Positions 9,075-19,009 are shown, numbered from the stretch's first letter. The stretch is DNA of 64,000 nt from an uncultured Sphingomonadaceae bacterium (GCA_947501325.1 CANMVC010000002.1:992001-1056000), one strand, 5' to 3'. Made by a program: numbers and translations. Notes: generated from the sequence alone by a model not told the origin.

Positions 9075-10193
9075 TCAGACTTTACCGTCGCTCGACAGCA
9101 ACGCGGCAATCGGCTTCGTGCCTTTGCGACCGGCCAATATGATCATCAATATGGTCGTAAACGGCACCGCCAATATAGCGCCCGGAATCCCCCACAAGGT
9201 GCTCCAGACCGACAGCGCGACCAGCACGACCATCGGACTGAGATTGACTGATTTGCTCAACATGCGCGGCTCTACCACGTTGCCGATAATCACCTGCGCC
9301 CCGGTCATCAGACCGGTGGCGATCAGAGGAACGGTGAGCGTTCCGAACTGCGCGACCGCAAACAACGCCGGAAAAGCGACGCCGACAATCGAGCCGATAT
9401 AGGGAATATAATTGAGCAGACCGATAATGATCGCCCAAAGCGCTGCATATTCGATACCAAGAACAATCATGATGACCCAGCAAATGACACCCAACATGAT
9501 GTTGATCAGTGTCTTGGTCGCCAGATAACTGCCGATATCATGGTTGATCCGGGCAATCATATTCAGCGTGTCTTTGGAGTCCGTTGCGCTGCCAAATGCC
9601 CGGCGGACCTTGTCCGGAAAGCCGGTAATCTCGCTCAGCATAAACGAGGCATAGAGGATGGTGATAAAGATGAAGCCACCAAAGCTGGTCAGCGACGACA
9701 GGACCGACTGGGCGATCGCCGCGATATCGATTTCGGTCAGCAACCGCGTAGCAAACTCACTGACGGCTTTGACCACTGCCTCGCTGCCGCGATCAATCAT
9801 CAGCCCGGGCGAAGCCATCATGTCGCCCATATCCGCTTTAACCGCTGCGGTTTCTGTGGGCGCGGGAAACCAGTCTGCAAACAGATTTTCCAAATTAGTC
9901 TGATATGTCGGCAAGGATGGCACCAAGGTTTGCAGGCTTGCGACGAGCATCCGGGTCATCGCGAACAACAGAAGGATCACTCCGAACAATGCCAGCGTCG
10001 CCCGTATCCACATTGGCGAGCGGCCCAGACCCGGTATGCGGGCAACCGCAGCACTGGCCGCATAGAGTATCTGGAGCAGAATGATGGCCGTCACGATGGG
10101 CAGGATGATGTCTTTACCAATATAGAACAACCAGCCGATCATGATCGTTATACCGACCGAGAAAAATATCGTGCTGACGCGGCCGTGTAACAT
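9075..10193 (-). CDS. AI-2E family transporter (UPF0118)
   Basis: A 372-residue membrane protein of the AI-2 exporter family (TqsA/PerM-like). Hydrophobic helices occur at about 8-27, 30-50, 68-90, 165-190 and four more between 230 and 360. The conserved LLNYIPYIGSIVGV and the later PRMLSKSVNLSPMVVLVALS with WGIPGAILAVPF are hallmark family segments. Members act as ion/proton-coupled exporters, and the autoinducer link is not general. It is convergent with the MFS gene before it (18 bases between the ends) and divergent from gmk. Confidence 0.93.
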   Translation of the reverse strand: MLHGRVSTIFFSVGITIMIGWLFYIGKDIILPIVTAIILLQILYAASAAVARIPGLGRSPMWIRATLALFGVILLLFAMTRMLVASLQTLVPSLPTYQTNLENLFADWFPAPTETAAVKADMGDMMASPGLMIDRGSEAVVKAVSEFATRLLTEIDIAAIAQSVLSSLTSFGGFIFITILYASFMLSEITGFPDKVRRAFGSATDSKDTLNMIARINHDIGSYLATKTLINIMLGVICWVIMIVLGIEYAALWAIIIGLLNYIPYIGSIVGVAFPALFAVAQFGTLTVPLIATGLMTGAQVIIGNVVEPRMLSKSVNLSPMVVLVALSVWSTLWGIPGAILAVPFTTILMIILAGRKGTKPIAALLSSDGKV

Positions 10194-10360
10194 TATCCTA
10201 AATCACCATTTTCCTGAGCGGCAAAAAGCCCGTGCAAGCGGTTGTTAAACATAAAATTCTGCGCTGTCATCACAACAGTTTTACATGCCCTCCTGTAACA
10301 TCTGCACAGGATCGCGACTAGCATCTTGACGGCGCGCCCCCTTCTCGGCCAATAGCCGCT

Positions 10361-11023
10361 ATGGCTGACGACATTTCTTCCCTTCCGCATGATGAACTGA
10401 GCCGCCGCGGCTTGCTATTTGTTCTCTCTTCTCCTTCTGGCGCCGGCAAATCGACGCTGGCACGAATGCTGCTGGAGGCGGATGACCAGATCGCGATGTC
10501 GGTGTCCGTCACCACACGGCCACAGCGGCCCGGTGAAGAACATGGCAAAGACTATTATTTCGTCTCGGGCGAAGAATTTGAAGAGATGGTCGCCGATAAC
10601 GCGTTCCTGGAATATGCGACCGTCTTCGGGAACCGCTATGCAACGCCCGCCGCCCCGGTTCAAAAAAACCTCGAGGACGGACAGGACGTTTTATTCGATA
10701 TTGACTGGCAAGGCACACAGCAGCTTTATCAACGCGCTGGCGAAGACGTTGTGCGGATATTCATTCTGCCGCCATCGCTCGCCGCGTTGCGCGAACGGCT
10801 TGAAAGCCGGGCAACCGATAGCAACGAAATAATCGACAGCCGCATGCAACGCGCGACCAGTGAGATCAGCCATTGGGATGGCTATGACTATGTTCTGATC
10901 AACGACGACCTCGACGCCTGCTTCACCAAAGTCAAACAGATCCTCGCAACCGAGCGCATGCGCCGGTCCCGCCAGACAGGCCTGATCGGCTTTGTCCGAG
11001 ACCTTGTGGCGCAAGAGCGCTAA
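10361..11023 (+). CDS. gmk: Guanylate kinase
   Basis: A 220-residue guanylate kinase that phosphorylates GMP to GDP with ATP. The P-loop is SSPSGAGKST (residues 23-32). The GMP-binding segment is present in SVSVTTRPQRPGEEHGKDYY with EFLEYA-like FLEYATVFGNRYAT following, and DIDWQGTQQL gives the core strand. The lid contains RLESRATDSNEIIDSRMQRA. Length is normal (about 207-220). It is a single gene, with its ATG about 165 bases from the divergent AI-2E gene. Confidence 0.97.
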   Translation: MADDISSLPHDELSRRGLLFVLSSPSGAGKSTLARMLLEADDQIAMSVSVTTRPQRPGEEHGKDYYFVSGEEFEEMVADNAFLEYATVFGNRYATPAAPVQKNLEDGQDVLFDIDWQGTQQLYQRAGEDVVRIFILPPSLAALRERLESRATDSNEIIDSRMQRATSEISHWDGYDYVLINDDLDACFTKVKQILATERMRRSRQTGLIGFVRDLVAQER

Positions 11024-11128
11024 ACCTGCTCCCGATATACCCGATTTGGGTTTAAATTACTGACGAATATTAGCTGATTTTAATATTCTCCGTATATGAT
11101 TCTGGATCGATACCGGACGAAGGCAGGG

Positions 11129-12634
11129 ATGTTAAACAAGTTCAAAGCTATCCATAGGGGCGGGCTGCGCGTTTTTGCGTTGTGTTTGGCTGCGCTGTTT
11201 TTGCCTTCCGCTGCCTTTGGCGCCCAGACGCTCAACACCACCAGCAGCACCTCTTGCTCAGCGCAGGGTGGATCACTCGTCGGTGGCAACATCCTAACCG
11301 ATTTCGACAATGGTACTTTTGGCAGCGAGGATGGATCTCCTGATCAGTCGCCCAGCACCAATCCCTATCCCGGTCAGATTTCCGGCGGGATATTTGCGAA
11401 TTTCTACAGTTTTTTCCACGGTGCCTATGGTTATGTTGCCAATCCCGTCAATCCGCGCAACAGTTTCCAGCATCCCGATATTACCGACCCCGTCTATGGC
11501 GCCACCGGACGATTTTTCGCGTCGGATCCCAATACCGACACCCCAACCATCAATTTCACCGCGCTAAACGTGAATCCCAATGAAAATTATCAGCTATCGT
11601 TCTGGGCAGCCAATAGTGAGCCCAATGGCGCGCCGAATAACATCAATCTTGAAATAGACGGAATTGTATCGCTCAATACCGGCCCCTTGCAGGCGTTCCC
11701 GTCCGCGCTGGAGTGGAAAAAATACCAGTTTGTCTTCAACTCCGGCAATCGCACGGAAATATTAATCGCTCTGCGATCCCTGGAAACCGGTGCGGGTGGA
11801 CGCGATTTCTATCTCGATAATGTCGAAATGGAATTTTGTTCCCTGACTGGCAGTGACATTACCGGCACCAATTTTTCCGATGTCGATCGCGATGATCTGT
11901 TTCAATCTGCCCGTGAGGCCGGACTGTTTGCGATTAATGTCGACCTTTTCGATACGCAGGGCGACTTTGACCCGGCCAATGATATTTATGTCAGCGGCAC
12001 CAGCAGCAGCACGGACGGCAGCTTCAGCTTTATAAACGTCCCCGCTAATCCCAATTATGAGCTTCGGGTGTTGGTCAACGATCCTGATCTTCCGGCCGGA
12101 GCAACCTCGGGAACCGCATCGACCCTGGCCGTCAACCTGCCGTCGAGTAGCAATTCCAACGATAATGACTTCGGTTTTGACCTGCCCCGGCCCAATCTGA
12201 CAATTAACAAAAGCTCGACCGTTTATGACGCCAGCCAGTTCGGCGGATTCTCGGTCCCGCTACAGGATATCGCCTATACCATATTGGTGGAAAATGACGG
12301 TGGCGAAGGCGCGGACAGAGACGGGCTTTTTGTTGTTGATCAGCTGCCCGGTACGCTCACCTTTTACAATGATGATTTTGACGGAGCCGGCGCCATCACC
12401 AACGATCCGATAATTTTTACCCAATCGTCCACCGGACTCGACTTCGACTATAACCGGGACGTCGCCTTTTCCGATGGTAACAGCCCGCCCACCAATTTTT
12501 CCGATTGCGATTATGACCCTGCCGTCGGCTATGATCCGAATATCAAATATGTCTGCCTAAATCCGAAAGGTGTGATGACGGGCGGCAGCACGCCACGCAG
12601 TTTCACCGTCCAGTTTCGCGCGCGGGTCAATTAG
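11129..12634 (+). CDS. Secreted DUF11 / SdrD-B-like repeat protein
   Basis: An extracellular or surface protein of 501 residues from the ATG at 11129, which has GAAGG five bases before it; an ATG at 11096 is possible but lengthens the tract before the signal peptide. The signal peptide ends near SAAFGAQ. An N-terminal beta-sandwich (about 60-240) resembles a carbohydrate-binding fold and has DFYLDNVEMEFC at its end. Next comes an SdrD B-like module (about 245-350: GTNFSDVDRDDLFQS, ANPNYELRVLV) and a C-terminal DUF11 domain (PNLTINKSSTVYDAS to SFTVQFRARVN). No sortase motif or membrane anchor is visible. The role is unknown; adhesion or surface-layer function is a guess. Confidence 0.82.
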   Translation: MLNKFKAIHRGGLRVFALCLAALFLPSAAFGAQTLNTTSSTSCSAQGGSLVGGNILTDFDNGTFGSEDGSPDQSPSTNPYPGQISGGIFANFYSFFHGAYGYVANPVNPRNSFQHPDITDPVYGATGRFFASDPNTDTPTINFTALNVNPNENYQLSFWAANSEPNGAPNNINLEIDGIVSLNTGPLQAFPSALEWKKYQFVFNSGNRTEILIALRSLETGAGGRDFYLDNVEMEFCSLTGSDITGTNFSDVDRDDLFQSAREAGLFAINVDLFDTQGDFDPANDIYVSGTSSSTDGSFSFINVPANPNYELRVLVNDPDLPAGATSGTASTLAVNLPSSSNSNDNDFGFDLPRPNLTINKSSTVYDASQFGGFSVPLQDIAYTILVENDGGEGADRDGLFVVDQLPGTLTFYNDDFDGAGAITNDPIIFTQSSTGLDFDYNRDVAFSDGNSPPTNFSDCDYDPAVGYDPNIKYVCLNPKGVMTGGSTPRSFTVQFRARVN

Positions 12635-12637
12635 CGC

Positions 12638-13378
12638 CTATTCCACCTGCTTGGTGTAAAGACCGTCAAACACGGTTGTCCAACTCTGCCCGTCATCGCT
12701 CGACGACTGCCAGTGCTGGCGGACGCTCATGACATTTTCGCCATCCTTGTTCGGCGTCCACGTGACGCGGTTGATCGGAGAGCCTTTGACATAGCCCGGT
12801 ATGTTGGCATTGCTTAGCACCATCGCGCCATTCTCATCCAAGCCGCCTTCGACGTATAAAGCGGTTCCATCCGCGCCCATCCAGGTCTGATGCCATCGCT
12901 GGCGCGTGGTGTCGTAAAAGCTCATGCTCATGCCGGTATAACTGCCGTTGGTCTGATATTCCTCGCGGATGACGCAACCACCATGTTGCGCGCTGATGCG
13001 ATTAATCGCTGTCGATTCCTCTTTGCCCGCCGGTGTGACATCCCACGTCCCGATCCAGAAATCGAAGGCACGATGATCCGCGCTGGCGCAGGGCAATGGT
13101 TTGACGGTTTGGGGTTGAACGGTCGGGGGTTGGGCACTTTGGGAAAAAACGGGGGATGGTACCAACAAAGCCGCAAACAAAGCGCAGATTAGGGGTTGGG
13201 CGCTTTGGGTACTGAAACCGGGGATGCCGGGCCGGGAAAAGGAGCTTGCCCATGCGGTAGGCAAAAATTCCCGCAATACCAAATTACGAACCACGTTTAT
13301 CATGCGGCACCATCCCCCTTTATTAAAGCCAAGTGGCGATCCTAATGCGTAACCAAACAGGACCACAATGTGGCTCAA
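12638..13378 (-). CDS. Secreted protein with FDFWIGTWDV motif (DUF1579-like)
   Basis: The conserved core starts at CASADHRAFDFWIGTWDVTP and ends LYTKQVE; in related sphingomonad proteins this FDFWIGxWxV fold is a small beta-barrel of unknown function. The hydrophobic LICALFAALLVPSPVFSQ is a signal peptide, but it lies about 64 residues in from the ATG at 13378. The true start is therefore probably internal, with MINVVRNLVL at 13303 the best ATG. Between signal peptide and core is a Pro/Thr/Gln-rich linker made of near repeats (QPPTVQPQTVKPLP). It converges with the DUF11 gene (3 bases between the ends). Function not established. Confidence 0.72.
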   Translation of the reverse strand: MSHIVVLFGYALGSPLGFNKGGWCRMINVVRNLVLREFLPTAWASSFSRPGIPGFSTQSAQPLICALFAALLVPSPVFSQSAQPPTVQPQTVKPLPCASADHRAFDFWIGTWDVTPAGKEESTAINRISAQHGGCVIREEYQTNGSYTGMSMSFYDTTRQRWHQTWMGADGTALYVEGGLDENGAMVLSNANIPGYVKGSPINRVTWTPNKDGENVMSVRQHWQSSSDDGQSWTTVFDGLYTKQVE

Positions 13379-13572
13379 GACAACATTATGCCAGGGCGCA
13401 TCGCCAAGGCAGCTGCTTTCGACGAAAAGGGGACCGGCTTCGACAATCGTTCATCCAGCATTGACCAAACCGGCCAAAACTCCGCCAAAGCGTGCTGAAG
13501 TCACTGTTTATTAAAAGCTTCATGGCAGTGTAAATATCCAATTTACCAGCTTTCTGATGTGAGAAGCAGCGC

Positions 13573-15180
13573 GTGACAGATAATCCCTCTGGCAGCTCCT
13601 TTGGCAGCCGCAATCAAAGATGGCCGCTGAGCCGGTTTTTGGCCGGCTTTCTGCTCTTCAGTGGCGCCTATGCGATCATCAACCAGCTACCACTCACACA
13701 ATCCATCCTCTATCGTGCTGCGGCTTTCGATTATACCAGCGCCGGACTGGCCGCTGTCTCCTTTGCGGTTCAGGCTTTGGCGCTGCTGGCAGCCCTGCTC
13801 TGGCTGTCGCACCGATGGCTTGTGGCAACGCTGGCACTGGTGGCGCTCTCGGCCGGTATTAACATGGTCTATGGCCAAATTGTTGGTGACACGCTCGATC
13901 TTCAAAAAACCGGCTGGCTGCTGACCGAAGCGCGGCAAGCGGGAGAAGCCGCCGGAGAATTTGCGGCCCCCCTTGCGCTCGCCATCGGCAAATTATTGGT
14001 TGCTGTCGCGCTGTTCATTAGCGCACGTCGCTTGCTGCACGGATATATCTGGCCCTCGATAAGCAGCGGTGTTTCGAGCAAAATATTGACAATCGCTTTA
14101 TTAGCGCTGCTAGCGGCACCTTCGGCTATCTGGCCTTTACTGAACCTCCATCCGCTAGGCGCGGAGCGCAACATATATAGCTATGCCGCAGCCATATTAT
14201 CCGCCGATCCGCCGCCAGAGCGGGCCTCCGTCACAGCCGTTCCTAAATCCGATCCACAGGTCCGCAAAATCATTTGGCTGATCGATGAAAGCGTTTCTTA
14301 CAAAGCCTATAATCAGATTATCGCGCCGCGATTGGCCAATCATGCCCCTGTCGACTTCGGCGAGGCGGCATCCATGGGCCATTGCAGCACACCATCTAAT
14401 GTCGCGCTGCGCTCCGGGGTGCCGGTGCGCTCGGTCAGTAGCACTACGGACCTTCGCCAAATGGCTTCGATCTGGCGCTATGCCGCCAAAGCGGGCTACA
14501 CCACCATGATGATTGACGGCCAGGTCACAGGGCCTCCACAAAATCTGCTACTGCCGCCTGAAAAAGCGTTGATCGATCACTATGAAAGCGCCGCCTCCGG
14601 CATGACAACTGATCGCAAAATTGCCCGCTCGCTCAACGCTCGACTGAAGACAGACACCCAGCAATTTATCTATGTGATCCTGCGCGGCGTGCACTTCCAA
14701 TATCGCGATCATTATCCCGCCGGGACACTACCTGAAAGCAGCAGCACGCACGCCCAATATGATGCAGCCATTTCCTATTCCAAAGCTGGTTTTTTCGATG
14801 CGCTGCTCGATGGTGTCGATCGGTCCCAAGTCGCGATTTTCTATACCTCGGACCATGGCCAGAACATAGAGAAAGGCGTAACCCCGCATTGCAGCGGCAC
14901 GCCGGTCAGAGCAGAATTTTCCGTGCCCCTCATCGCCTTTCTGCCCCCATCGACCCAGGAAAGCTTCACTGTCGCACCTCCGGGCGGGCGCAGCCAAAGC
15001 CAGCTATTCCCAACCACGCTATCGCTGATGGGATATGACACAGCCTATGCGAGCAAGCGCTACGACAACATCCTGACAGCGCCCACTGCTCGCTATGTCT
15101 GGTTCGGACGCGGGGTTGTGCCAGTAAAGGATGGCGGGACGATTGATGTGCAGAGCGGAACGCGGTTTCCGGGGCGTTAG
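13573..15180 (+). CDS. Membrane sulfatase-fold hydrolase (phosphoethanolamine-transferase-like)
   Basis: A 535-residue protein. The N-terminal part holds about five membrane helices (residues 15-190). The C-terminal part has an alkaline-phosphatase/sulfatase fold: IWLIDESVSYKAYNQ (first metal Asp/Glu region), the nucleophile region GHCSTPSNVALRSG, and the metal-binding IFYTSDHGQN with a later PHCSGTPVRAEFSVPLIAF. This order matches EptA/CptA-type lipid A phosphoethanolamine or phosphoglycerol transferases. The start is GTG at 13573 with GAGAAG upstream. No regulator or partner is adjacent. Modification of an envelope lipid or glycan is inferred. Confidence 0.82.
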   Translation: MTDNPSGSSFGSRNQRWPLSRFLAGFLLFSGAYAIINQLPLTQSILYRAAAFDYTSAGLAAVSFAVQALALLAALLWLSHRWLVATLALVALSAGINMVYGQIVGDTLDLQKTGWLLTEARQAGEAAGEFAAPLALAIGKLLVAVALFISARRLLHGYIWPSISSGVSSKILTIALLALLAAPSAIWPLLNLHPLGAERNIYSYAAAILSADPPPERASVTAVPKSDPQVRKIIWLIDESVSYKAYNQIIAPRLANHAPVDFGEAASMGHCSTPSNVALRSGVPVRSVSSTTDLRQMASIWRYAAKAGYTTMMIDGQVTGPPQNLLLPPEKALIDHYESAASGMTTDRKIARSLNARLKTDTQQFIYVILRGVHFQYRDHYPAGTLPESSSTHAQYDAAISYSKAGFFDALLDGVDRSQVAIFYTSDHGQNIEKGVTPHCSGTPVRAEFSVPLIAFLPPSTQESFTVAPPGGRSQSQLFPTTLSLMGYDTAYASKRYDNILTAPTARYVWFGRGVVPVKDGGTIDVQSGTRFPGR

Positions 15181-15200
15181 CAATTTCCATTTAACTGCGT

Positions 15201-15746
15201 TCAATACCCAATAATCAACTGATCATCTTTCATCGTGACAGACCCCAAACGCGATAGAGCGTTCAAACCCAGAAGGGATACGGCCGGTCCGTCTTCCATG
15301 ATGGCAATATCGATTTCGCCCAGCACCCTGCCGCCAATTGTCACATTATCGACTTGCTGCCAGGTCATCGGGCTATAGCCAGAAGCTGTTCTTATGCGGT
15401 GGTGGGAAGGCTGGTTTGCTTCCAATCCCACACGCGTTGCATCCGCTGCGTTCAGAACGACGACAGAGGCGCCGGTATCAATGGCAAATCGCACCCTAAC
15501 GCCGTTCACATGGCCGTTGATGTAAAACAGGCCATCACCATCCCGTTCAACAATATATCTGTCGGCTAAACTGACTGGTGTAATCTGTGCAATATTGGCT
15601 TGCGGCGGCGCGGCAAGATCGGGCGAATGCGGTTCCGCCGTGTATAAAATGACTTGCAGAATAGCCAAAGCTATACCAAACAACAGAAGTAGGCCCAGAA
15701 ACCTGAACATATTGGACTGCCGTCTATTTACCGTTATCGGGGGCAT
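15201..15746 (-). CDS. Retropepsin-like aspartic protease (TIGR02281 family)
   Basis: A 181-residue protein. An N-terminal membrane anchor (FLGLLLLFGIALAILQVILY, about 14-33) is followed by a single retropepsin domain with the catalytic motif FAIDTGASVVVL (about 93-104) and the flap/second-strand region TIGGRVLGEIDIAIMED. A hydrophobic glycine, VSLLGLNALSRLG, closes the active-site fold. Such single-domain enzymes dimerise like viral proteases; in alphaproteobacteria they are usually periplasmic-facing and of unknown substrate. It converges with the sulfatase-fold gene. An ATG at 15710 (MFRFLG) is an alternative start. Confidence 0.88.
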   Translation of the reverse strand: MPPITVNRRQSNMFRFLGLLLLFGIALAILQVILYTAEPHSPDLAAPPQANIAQITPVSLADRYIVERDGDGLFYINGHVNGVRVRFAIDTGASVVVLNAADATRVGLEANQPSHHRIRTASGYSPMTWQQVDNVTIGGRVLGEIDIAIMEDGPAVSLLGLNALSRLGSVTMKDDQLIIGY

Positions 15747-15810
15747 AACGTAACAACGTGTAACATTTATAAGGGTTGCAATACAGGTAATTATTTATTT
15801 ATTTTTAATT

Positions 15811-15834
15811 TACAGCAATGTAAATAATGCTGTA
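15811..15834. repeat. AT-rich inverted repeat upstream of uvrA
   Basis: TACAGCA and TGCTGTA form a perfect 7-bp inverted repeat with a 10-base spacer, in a strongly AT-rich tract between the divergent retropepsin and uvrA genes. It could be a regulator operator or a promoter-proximal hairpin; there is no direct evidence of a binder. Confidence 0.45.
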
Positions 15835-15931
15835 TTTACTTGTATATTAAACAGATATTACAATCACGCTATTCTCACAAGCTTTGAAGCTGGTCAATCA
15901 TACAGCGCCGTAAAAAAGCAACTTGTCAAAA

Positions 15932-15946
15932 GAACATATATAGAAC
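15932..15946. promoter_or_regulatory. LexA (SOS) box of the alphaproteobacterial type
   Basis: GAAC-N7-GAAC (spacer ATATATA) is an exact match to the direct-repeat LexA site GTTC-N7-GTTC known in alphaproteobacteria, read on the opposite strand. It sits 58 bases before the uvrA ATG, where LexA would repress uvrA until DNA damage. Confidence 0.85.
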
Positions 15947-16003
15947 ATAATACGGCCTTATGACCCGCTGGACTCTCCTCCACATCTTCGGCAAAGCACG
16001 CAC

Positions 16004-19000
16004 ATGAGCCTTACCCATATTAAAGTGAAAGGCGCCCGGGAGCATAATCTCAAGGGCGTCAATATCGACCTTCCCCGCGACAAATTGATCGTCATTACCG
16101 GACTTTCCGGCAGTGGTAAGTCGAGCCTGGCGTTCGACACCATCTATGCCGAGGGGCAGCGGCGCTATGTCGAATCGCTTTCCGCCTATGCGCGCCAGTT
16201 TCTTGAGATGATGCAGAAGCCGGATGTGGAGCATATTGAAGGCCTCTCCCCCGCCATCTCGATCGAGCAAAAGACGACCTCGCGCAATCCGCGTTCGACG
16301 GTTGCGACGGTCACCGAGATTTACGACTATATGCGTCTGTTGTGGGCGCGCGCGGGTGTGCCTTATTCCCCCGCGACCGGAGAACCGATTACCGCGCAGA
16401 CGGTGAGCCAGATGGTCGACCGGGTTATGGCGCTGCCAGAGAAAACCCGCTTTTATCTGCTCGCACCCGTCGTGCGCGGGCGTAAGGGCGAATATCGCAA
16501 GGAATTGCTGGAGTGGCAGAAAGCGGGCTTTACCCGTGTTCGCGTTGATGGCGAATTTTACGATATTGAAGAAACGCCCAAGCTCGACAAAAAGCTGAAG
16601 CACGACATTGAAGTGGTCGTCGACCGTTTGGTCGTTCGCGCCGAGACCGACAATAAAGAGGGCATGGAAACCAGGCTGGCCGACAGTTTTGAAACGGCGC
16701 TGCGCCTGGCCGATGGACTCGCCTTTGTCGATCTGGCGGAGGGAACGGTTGCCGAGGCCATGGCCAAAAAGTCTCCCTCCCCTTCAGGGGAGGGATTAAG
16801 GGAGGGGAAGTCCGGTAAGGACGAAACTTCCCCCCTCCCAACCCTCCCCCCTGAAGGGGAGAGGGCTCAGGGCAAGATGAAGGGCACAGGCCTGCCCGAC
16901 AATCGCATTGTTTTCTCCGAACGCTTTGCCTGTCCGGTGAGCGGTTTCACGATTGAGGAGATCGCACCGCGGCTCTTTTCGTTTAACGCACCGCAAGGCG
17001 CCTGCCCTGCCTGTGACGGGCTGGGTGAAAAGCTGCATTTTGATACACAATTGGTCGTGCCCAATCCGGCGCTGTCCATCAAGAAGGGCGCGGTCGTGCC
17101 ATGGGCCAAGTCTAATCCGCCTAGCCCCTATTATATGCAGGTACTTGGCAGTCTCGCGAAGCATTTTGAATTTTCGCTCGATACGCCGTGGCAGGATCTG
17201 TCCGAGCATCACCGCGATATCATCCTCAACGGCACGCAGGGCTTGCCGGTCACGCTGCGCTTTCAGGACGGGCGGAAAAGCTATGAGGTCAAGAAGCCGT
17301 TTGAAGGCGTGGTCGGTAACCTCACCCGCCGGATGCTGCAAACCGAGAGCGCATGGATGCGCGAAGAGCTAGCCAAATTTCAGGCCGCAGCGCCGTGCGA
17401 AGTCTGTCTCGGCGCCCGCCTGAAACCCGAAGCGCTAGCGGTCAAAATTGCTGGCGAAGATATCAGCATCCCGACCCGCCGCAGTGTCGGAGACGCGCTG
17501 GCCTTCTTCAACGGCCTCGCCGACCAGCTCGACAAAACGCAAAAGCAGATTGCCGAACCGATCCTGAAGGAAATTATCGAACGGCTCGGGTTTCTCAACA
17601 ATGTCGGCCTCGATTACCTCAATCTCGACCGGACCAGCGGCACATTATCCGGTGGAGAAAGCCAGCGCATCCGTCTTGCGAGCCAAATAGGTTCAGGATT
17701 AAGCGGCGTCCTCTACGTTCTGGATGAACCCAGCATCGGCTTGCATCAGCGCGATAATGACCGGTTGTTGACCACACTCAAGCGCCTGCGCGATCTCGGC
17801 AATACTGTTATTGTCGTCGAACATGACGAAGATGCTATACGGACAGCAGATTATGTCGTCGATATGGGCCCCGGCGCCGGCGTCCGCGGCGGCGAAGTTG
17901 TCGCCGAAGGAACGCTCAAACAAATCCTGAAATCCAAAAAATCCTTGACTGCAGCGTACCTGAATGGTTCTCGCGAGATTGAGGTCCCGGCCAAGCGCCG
18001 CAAAGGCAATGGCAAGAAGCTGACCGTCCATGGCGCGACGGCCAATAACCTACAAAATGTCACTGCGTCGATTCCGCTCGGTACATTCACCTGCGTCACT
18101 GGTCTTTCGGGTTCTGGCAAATCATCGCTGACGATTGATACGCTTTATGCGTCGGCAGCGCGCACGCTCAATGGCGCGCGAGTGATTGCGGGCAAGCATG
18201 ACAAGATAACCGGCCTGCAATATTGCGACAAGGTTATCGATATCGATCAATCACCTATTGGCCGTACCCCTCGGTCCAACCCGGCGACTTATACTGGCGC
18301 CTTCACCAATATCCGCGACTGGTTTGCCGGCCTGCCCGAAGCGGCGGCGCGCGGCTATAAACCGGGTCGGTTCAGCTTCAACGTCAAGGGCGGACGCTGC
18401 GAAGTGTGTCGCGGCGACGGGCTGATCAAGATCGAGATGCACTTCCTGCCCGATGTCTATGTGACCTGCGAGGAATGTGGCGGCAAACGCTATAATCGCG
18501 AAACGCTGGAAGTGAAATTCAAGGGCAAGTCCATCGCCGACATACTCGACATGACGGTCGAAGACGCGGTGAGCTTCTTCAAGGCCGTCCCGCCGATCCG
18601 TGACAAAATGGCGATGCTTTATGAAGTGGGGCTTGGCTATATCAAGGTCGGGCAGCAGGCGACGACGCTTTCCGGTGGCGAGGCCCAGCGGGTGAAGCTC
18701 GCCAAAGAACTTTCCAAACGCTCCACTGGACAAACGCTCTATATTCTCGACGAGCCGACAACCGGGCTCCATTTCGAGGATGTTCGGAAGCTGCTGCAAG
18801 TGCTCCACCAACTGGTCGAGCAGGGCAATAGCGTGGTCGTGATCGAACATAATCTCGACGTCATCAAGACCGCGGACCACATACTCGACCTCGGCCCGGA
18901 AGGCGGGGTGCGCGGCGGCGAGATTGTAGCCGAGGGCACACCGGAACAGGTCGCGAAGGTCAAAGGCAGCTTTACCGGTGGCTATTTGAAGGACATGCTG

Positions 19001-19009
19001 GCGAAGTAG
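16004..19009 (+). CDS. uvrA: Excinuclease ABC subunit A, with an in-frame palindromic insert
   Basis: The damage-recognition ATPase of nucleotide excision repair, 1001 residues against about 940-970 usual. First Walker [13 protein letters not shown] (about 33-44) and signature [13 protein letters not shown]; second Walker [13 protein letters not shown] and signature [15 protein letters not shown]. The C-terminal zinc module is intact (C799, C802, C822, C825). The first zinc module reads C310-P-V-S313 with C334/C337, so one expected cysteine is serine. Residues about 256-288 are encoded by a nested palindromic repeat and are low-complexity ([21 protein letters not shown]). Both signature motifs are complete, so the protein is probably functional. 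A LexA box precedes it. Confidence 0.98.
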   Translation: MSLTHIKVKGAREHNLKGVNIDLPRDKLIVITGLSGSGKSSLAFDTIYAEGQRRYVESLSAYARQFLEMMQKPDVEHIEGLSPAISIEQKTTSRNPRSTVATVTEIYDYMRLLWARAGVPYSPATGEPITAQTVSQMVDRVMALPEKTRFYLLAPVVRGRKGEYRKELLEWQKAGFTRVRVDGEFYDIEETPKLDKKLKHDIEVVVDRLVVRAETDNKEGMETRLADSFETALRLADGLAFVDLAEGTVAEAMAKKSPSPSGEGLREGKSGKDETSPLPTLPPEGERAQGKMKGTGLPDNRIVFSERFACPVSGFTIEEIAPRLFSFNAPQGACPACDGLGEKLHFDTQLVVPNPALSIKKGAVVPWAKSNPPSPYYMQVLGSLAKHFEFSLDTPWQDLSEHHRDIILNGTQGLPVTLRFQDGRKSYEVKKPFEGVVGNLTRRMLQTESAWMREELAKFQAAAPCEVCLGARLKPEALAVKIAGEDISIPTRRSVGDALAFFNGLADQLDKTQKQIAEPILKEIIERLGFLNNVGLDYLNLDRTSGTLSGGESQRIRLASQIGSGLSGVLYVLDEPSIGLHQRDNDRLLTTLKRLRDLGNTVIVVEHDEDAIRTADYVVDMGPGAGVRGGEVVAEGTLKQILKSKKSLTAAYLNGSREIEVPAKRRKGNGKKLTVHGATANNLQNVTASIPLGTFTCVTGLSGSGKSSLTIDTLYASAARTLNGARVIAGKHDKITGLQYCDKVIDIDQSPIGRTPRSNPATYTGAFTNIRDWFAGLPEAAARGYKPGRFSFNVKGGRCEVCRGDGLIKIEMHFLPDVYVTCEECGGKRYNRETLEVKFKGKSIADILDMTVEDAVSFFKAVPPIRDKMAMLYEVGLGYIKVGQQATTLSGGEAQRVKLAKELSKRSTGQTLYILDEPTTGLHFEDVRKLLQVLHQLVEQGNSVVVIEHNLDVIKTADHILDLGPEGGVRGGEIVAEGTPEQVAKVKGSFTGGYLKDMLAK
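16771..16866. repeat. Nested palindromic element inserted in-frame in uvrA
   Basis: The left arm CTCCCTCCCCTTCAGGGG and right arm CCCCTGAAGGGGAGAGGG pair with each other. An inner pair (GGGAGGGGAAGT with ACTTCCCCCCTCCC) extends the fold, so almost the whole element can form one long hairpin. It is GC- and purine/pyrimidine-biased, unlike the flanking uvrA coding sequence, and keeps the reading frame. It resembles intergenic palindromic repeats of sphingomonads and, in behaviour, the coding-sequence-embedded elements of Rickettsia. Confidence 0.85.

Noticed and set aside
13386-13613. 75-codon open frame on the minus strand
   Set aside because: It overlaps the start of the sulfatase-fold gene and has no motif.
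15926-16603. 225-codon open frame on the minus strand
   Set aside because: It is antisense to the uvrA 5' region and has no domain.
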